DNA from: JANQKX01 sp039028695
Lineage (GTDB): Bacteria > Pseudomonadota > Alphaproteobacteria > Kiloniellales > Kiloniellaceae
Assembly: GCA_039028695.1 (NCBI GenBank)
Contig: JBCCHN010000002.1
Location: 46,326 to 110,325, forward strand
DNA length: 64,000 nt
Direction: 5' to 3'
The notes beneath the pieces were generated by a model. It saw nothing but the letters and a program-made list of their open reading frames with translations. It had not been told where the DNA came from and ran no database searches. Every line of letters begins with the position of its first letter. Position 1 is the first letter of the stretch. The position numbers and the translations under genes were made by a program. Of the stretch, positions 34,776 to 44,218 are shown piece by piece.

Positions 34776-36400
34776 TCCCCCTATTGCAGGTCGAAAGTCT
34801 GGATGTGACCTTTCGCGGGCAGGGTCCGGACGTTCCGGCCGTGCAATCGGTTTCCTTTAGCGTGGCAAAAGGCGAAACACTGGCGCTGGTGGGGGAGAGC
34901 GGTTCGGGCAAATCGGTGTCGGCCCTCTCGGTCTTGCAGCTGTTGCCCTATCCGGTGGCGCGCCACGGCAAAACCTCCTCCATCCGTTTTCGTGGCGAGG
35001 AATTGATCGGCGCACCGGAAAAGACCTTGCAAAAGGTCCGCGGCAACGAGATCTCCATGATCTTCCAAGAGCCCATGACCTCGCTCAACCCCTTGCACAC
35101 GGTCGAAAAGCAGATCAACGAAACCTTGATCCTGCACAAGGGATTGACCGCCGCCGAGGCACGTGTGCGGACCTTGGAGCTGTTGAATTTGGTTGGCATC
35201 CGCGATGCGGTTCAGCGATTGAGCGCTTATCCCCACGAACTCTCCGGCGGTCAGCGGCAAAGGGTGATGATCGCCATGGCGCTGGCCAACGAACCGGAGC
35301 TGCTGATCGCCGACGAGCCGACCACGGCTTTGGATGTCACCATTCAAGCTCAGATCCTTCAACTCTTGAAGGGCCTGCAGCAACGCTTGGGAATGGCATT
35401 GCTGCTGATCACCCATGACCTGGGGGTGGTCCGCAAGATGGCCGATCGGGTCTGTGTCATGACCCAAGGCGCCATTGTGGAGGCCGGTGCGACGGCGGAT
35501 ATTTTCGAACGGCCCCAGCATGCCTATACCCAGCGCCTCTTGGCGGCGGAGCCCAAGGGCGCCCCCCTGGTTGCGGAGGATGCCGCGCCGATTGTCATGG
35601 CGGGCGATGAGATAAAGGTCCATTTCCCCATCAAGAAAGGTTTGCTCAAGCGCACTGTGGACCACGTCAAGGCAGTGGATGGCATCTCTCTTGCCGTGCG
35701 CGAAGGCCATACCATCGGCGTGGTGGGCGAAAGCGGCTCTGGCAAGACGACTTTGGGTCTGGCTCTCTTGCGCCTCACCGCTTCGCAGGGGAGCATTCGT
35801 TTCCAGGGCAGCGAGATACAAGGCATGACCGCCAAGAGCCTGCGGCCTTTAAGGCGGGAGATGCAAATCGTTTTTCAGGACCCCTTCGGATCCCTAAGCC
35901 CGCGCCTTTCCGTTGGGCAGATCGTGGAAGAAGGCTTGAAGGTGCATGGCATTGGCGCTTCTGCCCGAGAACGCCAAGAAATGATCATCTCTGTGTTGGG
36001 CGAGGTGGGTTTGGACCCGGAGTCCCGAAACCGCTATCCCCATGAATTTTCTGGCGGGCAGCGCCAGCGCATTTCCATCGCACGTGCCATGGTTCTCAAG
36101 CCCAGATTCCTGGTCTTGGATGAGCCCACTTCGGCCTTGGACATGTCGGTGCAAGCCCAGATCGTGGACCTCTTGAGGGACCTTCAGGAAAAGCACCGTC
36201 TTGCCTATATGTTTATTAGCCACGACCTGAAAGTCGTTCGCGCACTCGCCGATGAAGTGGTGGTTATGCGTGCCGGTCAAGTCGTTGAACATGGCAAGGC
36301 CGAAGAAATCTTCGACCGGCCGCAAACGGCTTATACCCAAGCGCTGATTAAGGCCGCTTTCGACCTGGAAGCCGTGGAAGGCGACGCGGTCAGCATGTAG
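34772..36400 (+). CDS. yejF: ABC transporter ATP-binding protein with two nucleotide-binding domains, YejF-like
   Basis: 542 aa fusion of two ATPase domains. Walker A: GESGSGKSVSA (domain 1) and GESGSGKTTLG (domain 2). Signatures LSGGQRQRV and FSGGQRQRI, Walker B LLIADEPTT and LVLDEPTS are all intact, so both sites should hydrolyse ATP. Oligopeptide-type C-terminal extensions follow each domain. It energises import through YejB/YejE. Confidence 0.95.
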   Translation: MIPLLQVESLDVTFRGQGPDVPAVQSVSFSVAKGETLALVGESGSGKSVSALSVLQLLPYPVARHGKTSSIRFRGEELIGAPEKTLQKVRGNEISMIFQEPMTSLNPLHTVEKQINETLILHKGLTAAEARVRTLELLNLVGIRDAVQRLSAYPHELSGGQRQRVMIAMALANEPELLIADEPTTALDVTIQAQILQLLKGLQQRLGMALLLITHDLGVVRKMADRVCVMTQGAIVEAGATADIFERPQHAYTQRLLAAEPKGAPLVAEDAAPIVMAGDEIKVHFPIKKGLLKRTVDHVKAVDGISLAVREGHTIGVVGESGSGKTTLGLALLRLTASQGSIRFQGSEIQGMTAKSLRPLRREMQIVFQDPFGSLSPRLSVGQIVEEGLKVHGIGASARERQEMIISVLGEVGLDPESRNRYPHEFSGGQRQRISIARAMVLKPRFLVLDEPTSALDMSVQAQIVDLLRDLQEKHRLAYMFISHDLKVVRALADEVVVMRAGQVVEHGKAEEIFDRPQTAYTQALIKAAFDLEAVEGDAVSM

Positions 36401-36410
36401 GACGTGGGTT

Positions 36411-36456
36411 CCATGATCGGTTGGGGCCATGATCGGTTGGGCCACGATCCGTTGCG
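36411..36456 (+). repeat. short degenerate tandem repeat before ghrA
   Basis: Three 15-16 bp units: CCATGATCGGTTGGGG, CCATGATCGGTTGGG and CCACGATCCGTTGCG. The third differs by substitutions. The units create spurious ATGs in frame with the downstream gene. Confidence 0.6.
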
Positions 36457-36473
36457 CAGGGGAGGCAGAATTG

Positions 36474-37400
36474 AAAATTCTGATCAAATCGGACTTCGAC
36501 CGAGGCGATGATTGGCGCAAGGCTTTTGCCGACCGGGCGCCTGAGATGACACTGATTGACTGGCCCTATCAAGGCGACCCCGCGGCGATCGATTATGCCG
36601 CTGTCTGGAAAATGCCCCACGGCGAACTTGCGCGTTTCGACAACCTAAAGGCCATTTTTTCCTTGGGTGCCGGTATCGATCATCTGGCCAACGACCTCAG
36701 CCGCCCGCCGCAGGTGCCCGTGGTGCGCCTGGTGGAGCCAGGTTTGACCGCCGGCATGACCGAGTTTGCGGTGATGTCGGTGCTGCAGCACCATCGCTTT
36801 ATGCTGGCCTACAGGGAATTTCGCCGACAAAGGCAATGGAGGGACATCTTGCAGGTAGCGCCCAAGGACCGCCGTGTAGGCGTTATGGGTCTGGGTATTT
36901 TGGGCGGTGACGCCATCGACAAACTGCGTCCTTTCGGCTTTGATTTGGCGGGGTGGACCGCGTCCCCGAAAAAGATGACGGGCGTGCGCTGTTATCATGG
37001 TGACGCCCAGTTGCCAGACTTCCTCAAGGCAACGGACATCCTGCTGTGCCTTTTGCCCCTCACGCCGGCAACCCGACAAATTTTGAACAAGGAGACTTTT
37101 GCCCTCTTGCCGCCGGGCGCGGCCGTAATCAATTTGGCCCGGGGCGAGCATCTTAATGAAAAAGACCTTTTGGCGGCATTGGATAGCGGCCATTTGTCAG
37201 GGGCGATTCTGGATGTTTTCGAGCAGGAGCCCCTGCCGGGCGATAGTCCCCTGTGGGACCACCCAAAGGTCTCGATCACGCCTCACATCGCCAGCATGTT
37301 GATGGTGGATACCACCACTGACTTTATCGTGGAGAACATCCGCCGCTTTGAGTCCGGCGGCGCCTTGGATCCAGTGGTTGACTTCTCGCGGGGTTATTAG
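36474..37400 (+). CDS. ghrA: glyoxylate/hydroxypyruvate reductase (GhrA-like) hydroxyacid dehydrogenase
   Basis: 308 aa from a TTG at 36474, chosen because GGGGAGG lies just upstream and the product then starts with the normal MKILIKSDF-like strand. Upstream ATGs come from the short repeat. NAD(P)-dependent 2-hydroxyacid dehydrogenase: GLGILGG nucleotide loop, catalytic Arg in NLARGEHLN, Glu in DVFEQEPLP, and His in SITPHIAS. It reduces glyoxylate or hydroxypyruvate. It sits after the Yej operon and converges on a LysR regulator with a 12-bp gap. Confidence 0.85.
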   Translation, partial: KILIKSDFDRGDDWRKAFADRAPEMTLIDWPYQGDPAAIDYAAVWKMPHGELARFDNLKAIFSLGAGIDHLANDLSRPPQVPVVRLVEPGLTAGMTEFAVMSVLQHHRFMLAYREFRRQRQWRDILQVAPKDRRVGVMGLGILGGDAIDKLRPFGFDLAGWTASPKKMTGVRCYHGDAQLPDFLKATDILLCLLPLTPATRQILNKETFALLPPGAAVINLARGEHLNEKDLLAALDSGHLSGAILDVFEQEPLPGDSPLWDHPKVSITPHIASMLMVDTTTDFIVENIRRFESGGALDPVVDFSRGY

Positions 37401-37412
37401 GGCTCCATGGTA

Positions 37413-38273
37413 CTACATGTCCAGCTCCTGGGCGGCGATTTGGCGAAGGCCTTTTAGCGCCGTCTCCAGAAGGGTCGGATCGTCGGGCTCTCCCGAATAC
37501 ACGACATAGGCAGGGCGGGCGATCACCGGTGATTGGGGCACCAAGTGGAGCCTTTCCGATTCGATATGGGGCCGCACCACCCTCTTGGGGAAGTAGCCCG
37601 AGCCACCGTGCTTTAGCACATATTGTAGGCCCACGGCGCCCAGGCCGACGGAAATCGCGGTGGCTTTCATTTGGGGAAAGGCGCGGGCGTGGGCAGCGCG
37701 GAATTCATCCCCCCAATCCACAAAAACATAGTCCTCTACCCACCCCTGCGACAGGTTGCGTCGGTCGCTTGAGACCAGGACCAATTGCTCTTCCAAGAGC
37801 TTTTCGATCACCAATCCGGGTGTATTGCGAGGTTGATACATCACGCCGATGTCTAAGAGTCCATCGGCCAGGTGGCGCATTTGGCTTTGTGAGTAGTCCG
37901 CTTCCAGGCGCAGGGCAACCTCTGGCACTTGGGCCCGCATCCAGGCCATCCAGGCGATCACCAAACGCTCCCACAAGCTAACTTGAGCGCCCAACCCCAG
38001 CGTGGCCTTGAAGCCGGTGGGTAAAGAAACGTCCTGCCGGGCCTGTTCCCAGGCCCGTACGGCGGTGACCGCGTAGCGATGAAAGCGATCGCCGGGGCCG
38101 GTCATGATCACGCCGTTGCGCCCGCGGGAAAAGAGCGCCTGGCCCAGGCGGTCTTCAAGGGCCTTGATGCGGGCGCTTGCGGTGGATTGCGTGATATTGA
38201 GCTGCTCGGCTGCCCGATTGAAGCTGCCGGTTGCGGCGATTTCCAAAAAAGTGCGTATGTGGTCGATGTTCAT
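37413..38273 (-). CDS. LysR-family transcriptional regulator
   Basis: 286 aa from the ATG at 38273, which gives the standard LTTR N-terminus (MNIDHIRTFLEIAATGSFNR); an open frame extends further upstream but is not credible. The helix-turn-helix is at residues 18-37 (AAEQLNITQSTASARIKALE), and the effector domain follows. Target genes are not known. Converging on ghrA does not imply regulation of it. The divergent neighbour on its own promoter side is the TPR protein gene, also on the minus strand. Confidence 0.9.
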   Translation of the reverse strand: MNIDHIRTFLEIAATGSFNRAAEQLNITQSTASARIKALEDRLGQALFSRGRNGVIMTGPGDRFHRYAVTAVRAWEQARQDVSLPTGFKATLGLGAQVSLWERLVIAWMAWMRAQVPEVALRLEADYSQSQMRHLADGLLDIGVMYQPRNTPGLVIEKLLEEQLVLVSSDRRNLSQGWVEDYVFVDWGDEFRAAHARAFPQMKATAISVGLGAVGLQYVLKHGGSGYFPKRVVRPHIESERLHLVPQSPVIARPAYVVYSGEPDDPTLLETALKGLRQIAAQELDM

Positions 38274-38376
38274 TGCTCGACACCCGAAATCCCGATTGGC
38301 CTCGGCAATCACTTTATTTGGATTTTCGATTGGAATACTAGGCTTAAATGAAGATAAGCGATTACCGCAAGACTGA

Positions 38377-39333
38377 TTAAGGGTTTGAAATGCCGAGTGA
38401 CCGCGCTTTTTGGGAGATGATGTCGTTGTCCGGATTGATCTCGTAGGCCCGTCGAAAATCGCTGATGGCACCCAGGCGATTGCCTTGCGCTTCTTGAATT
38501 AGGCCGCGATTAAAGTAGGCACCGGCGTGATCGTTTTGATGGCCGATGGCGGTTGAGAAATCGGCCAAGGCCCGCTCGCTTTCCCCCAGGGCCCAGTAGA
38601 TGTTGCCACGGTTGAAATAGCCGTCCGCGGCCTGGGGTTCCAGGGCGATGGCGGCATCATATGCGGTGATGGCTTCTCGATAGCGTCTTTGGTCCGCCAG
38701 GACGGTGGCGCGATTGAAACGAACTTCCGCGTCGTCGGGAACCAAGGCGATGGCTCTATCGTAAGCGCTTAGTGCCGCCTCGGCTTGGCCGGTGCGGAAG
38801 AGGATATTGCCCATGAGCGCAAAACCTGGCCCGTGATTGGGGCTCAGCTCGTGCAGGAGCTCAAGGGCGACCAGGGCGTCCTCCCGCCGTCCCAAGAGGT
38901 AGAGGGATCGCGCGCGATTGAAGTGGGCTTCGGCGAAATCGGGTTTGATTTGAAGCGCTTGATCGTAGTCCCGTAGGGCATCTTCCATCCGCGCCAGCTG
39001 ATAGTGGAGATTGCCCCGGTTAAAAAGGGCAAACAGATCGCTGGGGTCGGCGCTTAGAACCTGACTGTAATCCGCAATCGCGGCCTCGGCCTGACCCAGG
39101 TCCCGCAAAACGGCAGCACGCAAAAAATAGGCTTTGCGCTGATCATCGTCATTGGTGAGTCCGACCGCAATGGCCGCGTCGAGAATGTCTAGCGCTGTGC
39201 CGGGGTCGCCGTCATCGAACGCGGACTCGGCCTGCTCCAGGTCCGCGTTGGCGTGTACCGGGAAGGCGACCAAGCCCAGCGCGCAAGTCAAAAAACTCGC
39301 CGTTAAAATCCGAAGGGCGCCGGCGAGGGGCAA
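38377..39333 (-). CDS. tetratricopeptide repeat protein, exported
   Basis: 318 aa, TTG start at 39333 with AGGGG seven bases before it. A Sec signal (ending FPVHANA) is followed by about seven TPR units, seen as repeated blocks such as AEVRFNRATVLADQRRYREA and GAYFNRGLIQEAQGN. Probably a periplasmic scaffold; no partner can be named. It lies directly downstream of pckA on the same strand, 31 bp away. Confidence 0.88.
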   Translation of the reverse strand: MPLAGALRILTASFLTCALGLVAFPVHANADLEQAESAFDDGDPGTALDILDAAIAVGLTNDDDQRKAYFLRAAVLRDLGQAEAAIADYSQVLSADPSDLFALFNRGNLHYQLARMEDALRDYDQALQIKPDFAEAHFNRARSLYLLGRREDALVALELLHELSPNHGPGFALMGNILFRTGQAEAALSAYDRAIALVPDDAEVRFNRATVLADQRRYREAITAYDAAIALEPQAADGYFNRGNIYWALGESERALADFSTAIGHQNDHAGAYFNRGLIQEAQGNRLGAISDFRRAYEINPDNDIISQKARSLGISNP

Positions 39334-39364
39334 GGATAATCCCCTAATGCATAAACAGTCTGCC

Positions 39365-40975
39365 TTAGGCGGCCGCGTAGATTCCTGCCGCCTTCACATC
39401 CGAGCTGACGTAGGATTCGAATTGCTTGAAGTTGGCTTCAAAGCGTTGAGTCAAATCCCGTGCCGTTCGTTCGTAGGCACTTTGGTCCTGCCAGGTGGAT
39501 TTCGGATCCAATACGCCCGCCGGGACGTCCGGGCAGCTTTCTGGGAAATGCAGACCGAAGTCGGGATGCTGAGCCAAGCTGGCTTCGGCCAAGCGGCCGT
39601 CTAGGGCGGCCCGCACCATGGCACGGGTATGGGCAATCTTCATGCGCTCACCGATGCCATAGGCACCACCTGTCCAGCCCGTGTTGACCAGCCAGCAACG
39701 GGCGCCGCTCTTGGCCATCTTTTCGCCGAGCATCTTGGCATAAACTGAGGGATGCCGGGGCATGAAAGGCGCGCCGAAACAGGTCGAAAAGGTGGCTGAA
39801 GGCTCATTGCCCATGCCCTTTTCCGTTCCCGCGACCCTCGCGGTGTAGCCGGACAGAAAATGATACATGGCTTGCTCCGGGCTGAGCCGTGAGATCGGCG
39901 GCAATACGCCGAAGGCATCGGCCGTTAGCATGACGATGTTCTCGGGCAAGCCGCCTTGACCGCTTTCGCTGGCATTGGGAATGAAGTTAAGGGGGTAGCT
40001 GGCGCGGGTGTTTTCCGTATGGCGGTTGTCGTCCAAATCCATCAGGCGGGTATGCGGATCCACCACCACATTTTCCAGGACGGTGCCGAAGCGGCGGGTT
40101 GTGGCATAAATTTCGGGCTCTGCTTCGGCGGATAGGTTGATCACCTTTGCATAACAGCCACCTTCGAAATTGAACACGCCCTTATCGGACCAGCCGTGTT
40201 CGTCATCCCCGATCAGGGTTCGGTCCGGGGCTGCGGATAGGGTCGTCTTGCCCGTTCCGGACAGACCGAAAAAGACGGCTGCATCGCCTTTGTCGCCGAT
40301 ATTGGCGGAACAATGCATGGGCAGAACGCCACGTGCCGGCAAGAGATAATTAAGGATGGAGAAGACGGATTTTTTGATTTCGCCGGCATAGATCGTGCCG
40401 CCGATAACCACCAGACGCTCTGCGAAATTTACCAGCACAAAACACTCTGAATTGGTGCCGTCCGTTTCCGGATCCGCATGGCAATAGGGAGCGTGCAGAA
40501 CGGTAAATTGGGGCTCGAACGTGGCCCTTTCTTCGTTGCTCGGCTGGATAAACATGTTGCTGGCAAATAGGCTGTGCCAGGCGGACTCGCTCACCACTCG
40601 AACCGGGAGTCGATAGTCCGCCGCCGCACCCGCGAATAGATCTTGAACGAAAAGGTCGCGTCCTTGAAAGTAGGCCCGCACCTTTTGATAGAGCCGGTCA
40701 AAGTTTTCCGGGCTCATCGCCGCGTTCACATCGCCCCACCAGATGTCGCCAGATGTGGAGGGCTCCTGAACAATAAACTTATCTTTTGGTGAACGACCTG
40801 TGTGATGCCCGGTCAACACGGCAAGAGCGCCACCCTCGGCAATCATACCTTCATTTCGTTTGATCGCATGTTCGTAGAGCGCAGCTGTCCCCAAATTCCA
40901 ATAGGCATTTTCGTAGTTGCCAATACCGGCATTTCCGAGGCCATGAGAGCTGACCACGGGTCCCATATCGTTCAC
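39365..40975 (-). CDS. pckA: phosphoenolpyruvate carboxykinase (ATP)
   Basis: 536 aa. Converts oxaloacetate to PEP, the key gluconeogenic step. The kinase P-loop (FFGLSGTGKTTLS), the TGHHTGRSPKDKF substrate block and the metal-binding EGGCYAKVINL are present. The GTG start at 40975 is preferred because AGGAG lies seven bases upstream; a longer frame from 41017 lacks one. In alphaproteobacteria pckA typically borders the chvI-chvG-hprK genes; here two other minus-strand genes intervene. Central carbon control by the PTS next door is a known theme. Confidence 0.95.
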   Translation of the reverse strand: MNDMGPVVSSHGLGNAGIGNYENAYWNLGTAALYEHAIKRNEGMIAEGGALAVLTGHHTGRSPKDKFIVQEPSTSGDIWWGDVNAAMSPENFDRLYQKVRAYFQGRDLFVQDLFAGAAADYRLPVRVVSESAWHSLFASNMFIQPSNEERATFEPQFTVLHAPYCHADPETDGTNSECFVLVNFAERLVVIGGTIYAGEIKKSVFSILNYLLPARGVLPMHCSANIGDKGDAAVFFGLSGTGKTTLSAAPDRTLIGDDEHGWSDKGVFNFEGGCYAKVINLSAEAEPEIYATTRRFGTVLENVVVDPHTRLMDLDDNRHTENTRASYPLNFIPNASESGQGGLPENIVMLTADAFGVLPPISRLSPEQAMYHFLSGYTARVAGTEKGMGNEPSATFSTCFGAPFMPRHPSVYAKMLGEKMAKSGARCWLVNTGWTGGAYGIGERMKIAHTRAMVRAALDGRLAEASLAQHPDFGLHFPESCPDVPAGVLDPKSTWQDQSAYERTARDLTQRFEANFKQFESYVSSDVKAAGIYAAA

Positions 40976-41179
40976 AAATCTTCTCCTTTTATCGTCCCCC
41001 GACAGCTCTTGGGCCAAATCTCAAGGGATCACTTTTTCTCGCCGTTATTACGCCAATATCGGGAAATTCCTGTTGTGGCGTTAGAGTTAACCCATAGCTG
41101 CCGCTTAATCCAGCGTTTTGCCAGTATCTTATCCACAGGGTAAAGATTCGGTAATCTCAAGGACTTTGGCCGAAATTTT

Positions 41180-41977
41180 TTACGAATTTTGAGCTCGACG
41201 AGCCTGCTTGGTCAGGCGCACGAGCTCGACCCGGCAGGTCTCGGCATCCGTGGCAAGCTTTTGGAAGGGCACCCGCAGCCGCGCCCCGTCCTTGGTCAAA
41301 TCAGCCCCTTCCGGGTCCACACCCGATAGAGCCCAGCCCTGGCCATTAGCCACCTGGAACCGATCCAAGTTGCGAGCATGAGCGGCAATCAATTCAACCG
41401 CGTCGCTGTGATCCTCTTTCATATGGGCGAGAATCTCAACTTCTGCATGGGACAAAGGTGCACTGTCTACCTGGTGAAGCAATATATCCTCTGCCATTAC
41501 CCAATGGATACGGCCGAAACCGGCGACTAAGTGTCCGCGCTCGACCGTCATGCGATAGAGGTTGAAGTCCTTGAAATCCGCATATATCTGGGCATTGGGG
41601 TGAAGAGCCACGAAACGCGCCTTAAGGGTCGGGTCATCCACCTGTTCCAGCGGCCCTTGAACGGTGGCCCGCACTCCGCTTAAGCGGTCCTTGCGCCCGA
41701 CGGTTCCATCAAATAGCAAAGAGGCTTGCGGGCGATTGCGCAGATTTTTTGTATGATCGGCCAAGTCCGATAAGAACATGAGGGGGTTGCCTTGGTGATC
41801 GACAGCTACCAAGACCAGTGAACAGTAGGGGTAAAGGCTTGTCGATGCTTGGCTTGTATCCCCTTGACCGATCTGCGGGTCCTCAAGGGTGCCGAGGGCG
41901 GCTGTTGGGCATTGGCGCAGCAACCTCCTGATATCATCGCCAACTTCCCGGGCTTGTCCATTTTCATCATGGGTCAT
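41180..41977 (-). CDS. HugZ-like protein (PNPOx-like flavin/heme-binding fold, DUF2470)
   Basis: 265 aa with no signal peptide. The N-terminal split-barrel domain (PNPOx-like, GTLE then SLVLVAVDHQGNPLMFLSDLADHTKNL) joins a C-terminal DUF2470 segment (HMKEDHSDAVELIAAHA). The family includes heme-degrading HugZ, so heme or flavin binding is likely but not shown here. Its ATG overlaps the stop of the GlxA-type regulator by 4 bp, so the regulator and this gene are one unit. Confidence 0.8.
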   Translation of the reverse strand: MTHDENGQAREVGDDIRRLLRQCPTAALGTLEDPQIGQGDTSQASTSLYPYCSLVLVAVDHQGNPLMFLSDLADHTKNLRNRPQASLLFDGTVGRKDRLSGVRATVQGPLEQVDDPTLKARFVALHPNAQIYADFKDFNLYRMTVERGHLVAGFGRIHWVMAEDILLHQVDSAPLSHAEVEILAHMKEDHSDAVELIAAHARNLDRFQVANGQGWALSGVDPEGADLTKDGARLRVPFQKLATDAETCRVELVRLTKQARRAQNS

Positions 41978-42963
41978 GTTTTTTCCTGGCTATGCGTTTC
42001 CTGTTTGGGAAGCCGGGTATTGCGGGGGGCCGCGCCGTACAGATCTCTGTAACACTTGGCAAAGTGTGAGGCGGAGACGAAGCCGCAAGCCAAGGCAACC
42101 TCCATCACCGGCATGGAGCTTTGGGTGAGCAGGGCGTGCGCCTTTTCCAGTCGCATGTGCAGGTAGTAGCGCCGGGGCGTGCAACTCAAGTATTTGGCAA
42201 AAAGCCGCTCTAGCTGGCGTGTGGAGATGCCGCAAATCTCGGCCAATTCGGAGAGAGCCAAGGGCAGCTCCAGGTTCTCCTCCATGACCTCAATGGCCCG
42301 CAACAAGCGGGGATGGGTAAGGCCGAGGCGCTGACGCAAGGGCATTCGCTGGCGGTCGTTATCGGCGCGGATGCGGTCGTGCATGAACTGTTCGGCGACC
42401 TGCAAGGCCAAAGCGCGCCCATGGTCTACCTCGATCATCTTGAGCATCATATCCATCGACGCGGTGCCCCCCGAACAAGTAAAGCGTGTCCGGTCGATGC
42501 AATAAAGCTCGGACGAAATGGCGATATCGGGAAAGGATTCGGCAAATCCGTCCAGGCAATTCCAGTGGATTGTGCAGCGATGATTGCGCAGCAGCCCCGC
42601 CCGCGCCAGCACATGGGCGCCGTCGGAAAGGGCACCCACGCGGGCGCCGCGCCGTTCAAGACGGCGCAGCCAGCCAAAAAGCTGGGAATCGTTGATCAGG
42701 TGGGCATCCAAGCCGCTGCAAACCACCACGTTATCGAGCTTTTCCGCCTCGGCTATGGAGCTGTGCGGCATCACGGCTGTGCCGTTTGAGCTGACCACAG
42801 CCTGTCCATCGAGACTCAAGACCTGCCAGGCATAAATATCCCGGCCCGCAAAGAGATTGGCCGCCCGAAGGGGCTCCATGGCCGCGGTAAAGGGCAGCAT
42901 GGCAAATTTCGGAACCACCAAGAAACCGAATGTCTGGGTTTTCTCGCCAAACTGCGTCGTCAT
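41974..42963 (-). CDS. GlxA-family transcriptional regulator (DJ-1/PfpI domain plus AraC HTH)
   Basis: 329 aa. Residues 10-190 form a glutamine-amidotransferase-like DJ-1/PfpI domain (FGFLVVPKFAMLPFTAAMEPL), and residues 215-320 an AraC-type DNA-binding domain with two helix-turn-helix elements (ALSELAEICGISTRQLERLF). Relatives such as GbdR and CdhR respond to betaine or carnitine, which gives a family-based hint only. It is upstream of and overlaps the HugZ-like gene. A tandem 22-bp repeat sits 65-108 bp before its start. Confidence 0.88.
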   Translation of the reverse strand: MTTQFGEKTQTFGFLVVPKFAMLPFTAAMEPLRAANLFAGRDIYAWQVLSLDGQAVVSSNGTAVMPHSSIAEAEKLDNVVVCSGLDAHLINDSQLFGWLRRLERRGARVGALSDGAHVLARAGLLRNHRCTIHWNCLDGFAESFPDIAISSELYCIDRTRFTCSGGTASMDMMLKMIEVDHGRALALQVAEQFMHDRIRADNDRQRMPLRQRLGLTHPRLLRAIEVMEENLELPLALSELAEICGISTRQLERLFAKYLSCTPRRYYLHMRLEKAHALLTQSSMPVMEVALACGFVSASHFAKCYRDLYGAAPRNTRLPKQETHSQEKT

Positions 42964-43413
42964 GGTTAGAACAAAGAATGAACCTATCGAATGCTGGCGT
43001 CTATTGTCGCCAATTATGCAAGAATATCCAGCCTGGAAAGGCTCATACCCCAGTTTGGAAGGGCTTATACCAACGAGTATCCACCCTGCAATGCTTGGCC
43101 CAGGCCATCTTTGTGGTTAACAAGACAATAACAATATTTCCTCATAATGGATTTGGTGACATGCCGTTGGTGGTGTTTTCCGGGAAGCGGGTTTGGCAAA
43201 AATTCAGTCTGCGGCCCGAGTTCCGTCAGGGAACCGCCCCAATAGCGCCATAGTTGTGGCCGATAGTGATCCGATGGGGACGCCTCGGCAAAAAAGGGTG
43301 TCAATAATGACGAATCCTGTGCAGATCATAAGGTTCCGCTGTCGGGTCGGAGCCAGGCGCCCCAAAGGCGCCCCTATTTGAAGAACGCGTGGGAAAAACG
43401 GAGGACCGCATAG
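42964..43413. other. 450-bp intergenic region between glxA-type gene and chvI
   Basis: Divergent promoter region for the regulator (minus) and chvI (plus). The only structured element seen is the 22-bp direct repeat listed separately. Short frames here are not convincing. A possible AAAACGGAGG ribosome site precedes the chvI ATG. Confidence 0.6.
43028..43071. repeat. adjacent 22-bp direct repeats, candidate operator
   Basis: CCAGCCTGGAAAGGCTCATA(CC) at 43028-43049 and CCAGTTTGGAAGGGCTTATA(CC) at 43050-43071 match at 18 of 22 positions. A two-turn spacing is what AraC-type proteins bind as direct half-sites, and the pair lies upstream of the AraC-family gene. Confidence 0.5.
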
Positions 43414-44106
43414 ATGCAACCGACCATTGCCCTGGTGGATGACGATCGTAACATTTTGACGTCGGTTTCGATCGCCCTAGAGGCGGAGGGCTTTCGTGTG
43501 CGGACCTATAATGACGGGTCCGAGGCCTTGCGGGGAATTTCGGCCAATCCGGTGGATTTGGCGATCTTGGACATAAAAATGCCCCGCATGGACGGCATGG
43601 AATTACTGGGCCACCTGCGCAAAGGCTCCAACCTGCCGGTTATTTTCCTTACCTCCAAGGATGACGAGATCGATGAACTGCTGGGGCTCCGCATGGGCGC
43701 GGACGACTATATCACCAAGCCCTTTTCCCAGCGGCTTTTGATCGAGAGAATTCGCACGATCCTGCGCCGCGAGTTGGCGGAGACGGCGCCAGAAACGGCC
43801 GAAGCCCCCATCTCCCGCGGGGATCTGGTGTTGGACCCAGCGCGCCATCTGTGCACTTGGAAGGGGATGCCGGTAAATTTGACGGTTACCGAGTTTTTGA
43901 TTTTGAAAACCCTGGCCACCCGGCCGGGTCACGTCAAGAACCGCGACCAACTCATGGACGCGGCCTATGGGGAATCCATCTACGTGGACGACCGCACCAT
44001 CGACAGTCACATCAAAAGGCTGAGAAAAAAATTCAAGGACATTGACGATTCTTTCGCCCAGATCGAGACCCTTTACGGGGTTGGCTATCGTTACCGGGAT
44101 CAATAG
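43414..44106 (+). CDS. chvI: response regulator ChvI
   Basis: 230 aa OmpR-class regulator. The receiver phospho-Asp lies in LAILDIKMPR, the conserved Lys in DDYITKPFS, and the winged-helix output domain fills residues ~130-228 (ending RYRDQ). ChvI is activated by ChvG and controls envelope, acid and exopolysaccharide genes in alphaproteobacteria. It is followed by chvG and the PTS genes, the conserved local order. Confidence 0.95.
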   Translation: MQPTIALVDDDRNILTSVSIALEAEGFRVRTYNDGSEALRGISANPVDLAILDIKMPRMDGMELLGHLRKGSNLPVIFLTSKDDEIDELLGLRMGADDYITKPFSQRLLIERIRTILRRELAETAPETAEAPISRGDLVLDPARHLCTWKGMPVNLTVTEFLILKTLATRPGHVKNRDQLMDAAYGESIYVDDRTIDSHIKRLRKKFKDIDDSFAQIETLYGVGYRYRDQ

Positions 44107-44200
44107 AATCGGAGTTGAGCGCGGTTGCTTGACGGGTTTTCGGCCTGTCGTAGGAAACAGGCTATGGGCGACGGGCAATCCTGAAAGGGGAACAGGGCGA

Positions 44201-44218
44201 ATGAGCGGGGCGACATGA
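44201..44218 (+). CDS. five-codon leader mini-ORF coupled to chvG
   Basis: ATG AGC GGG GCG ACA TGA has a good ribosome site (AAAGGGGAACAGGG) and its stop overlaps the chvG start as ATGA. It could help initiate chvG or restart ribosomes; it may be accidental. Confidence 0.3.
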   Translation: MSGAT

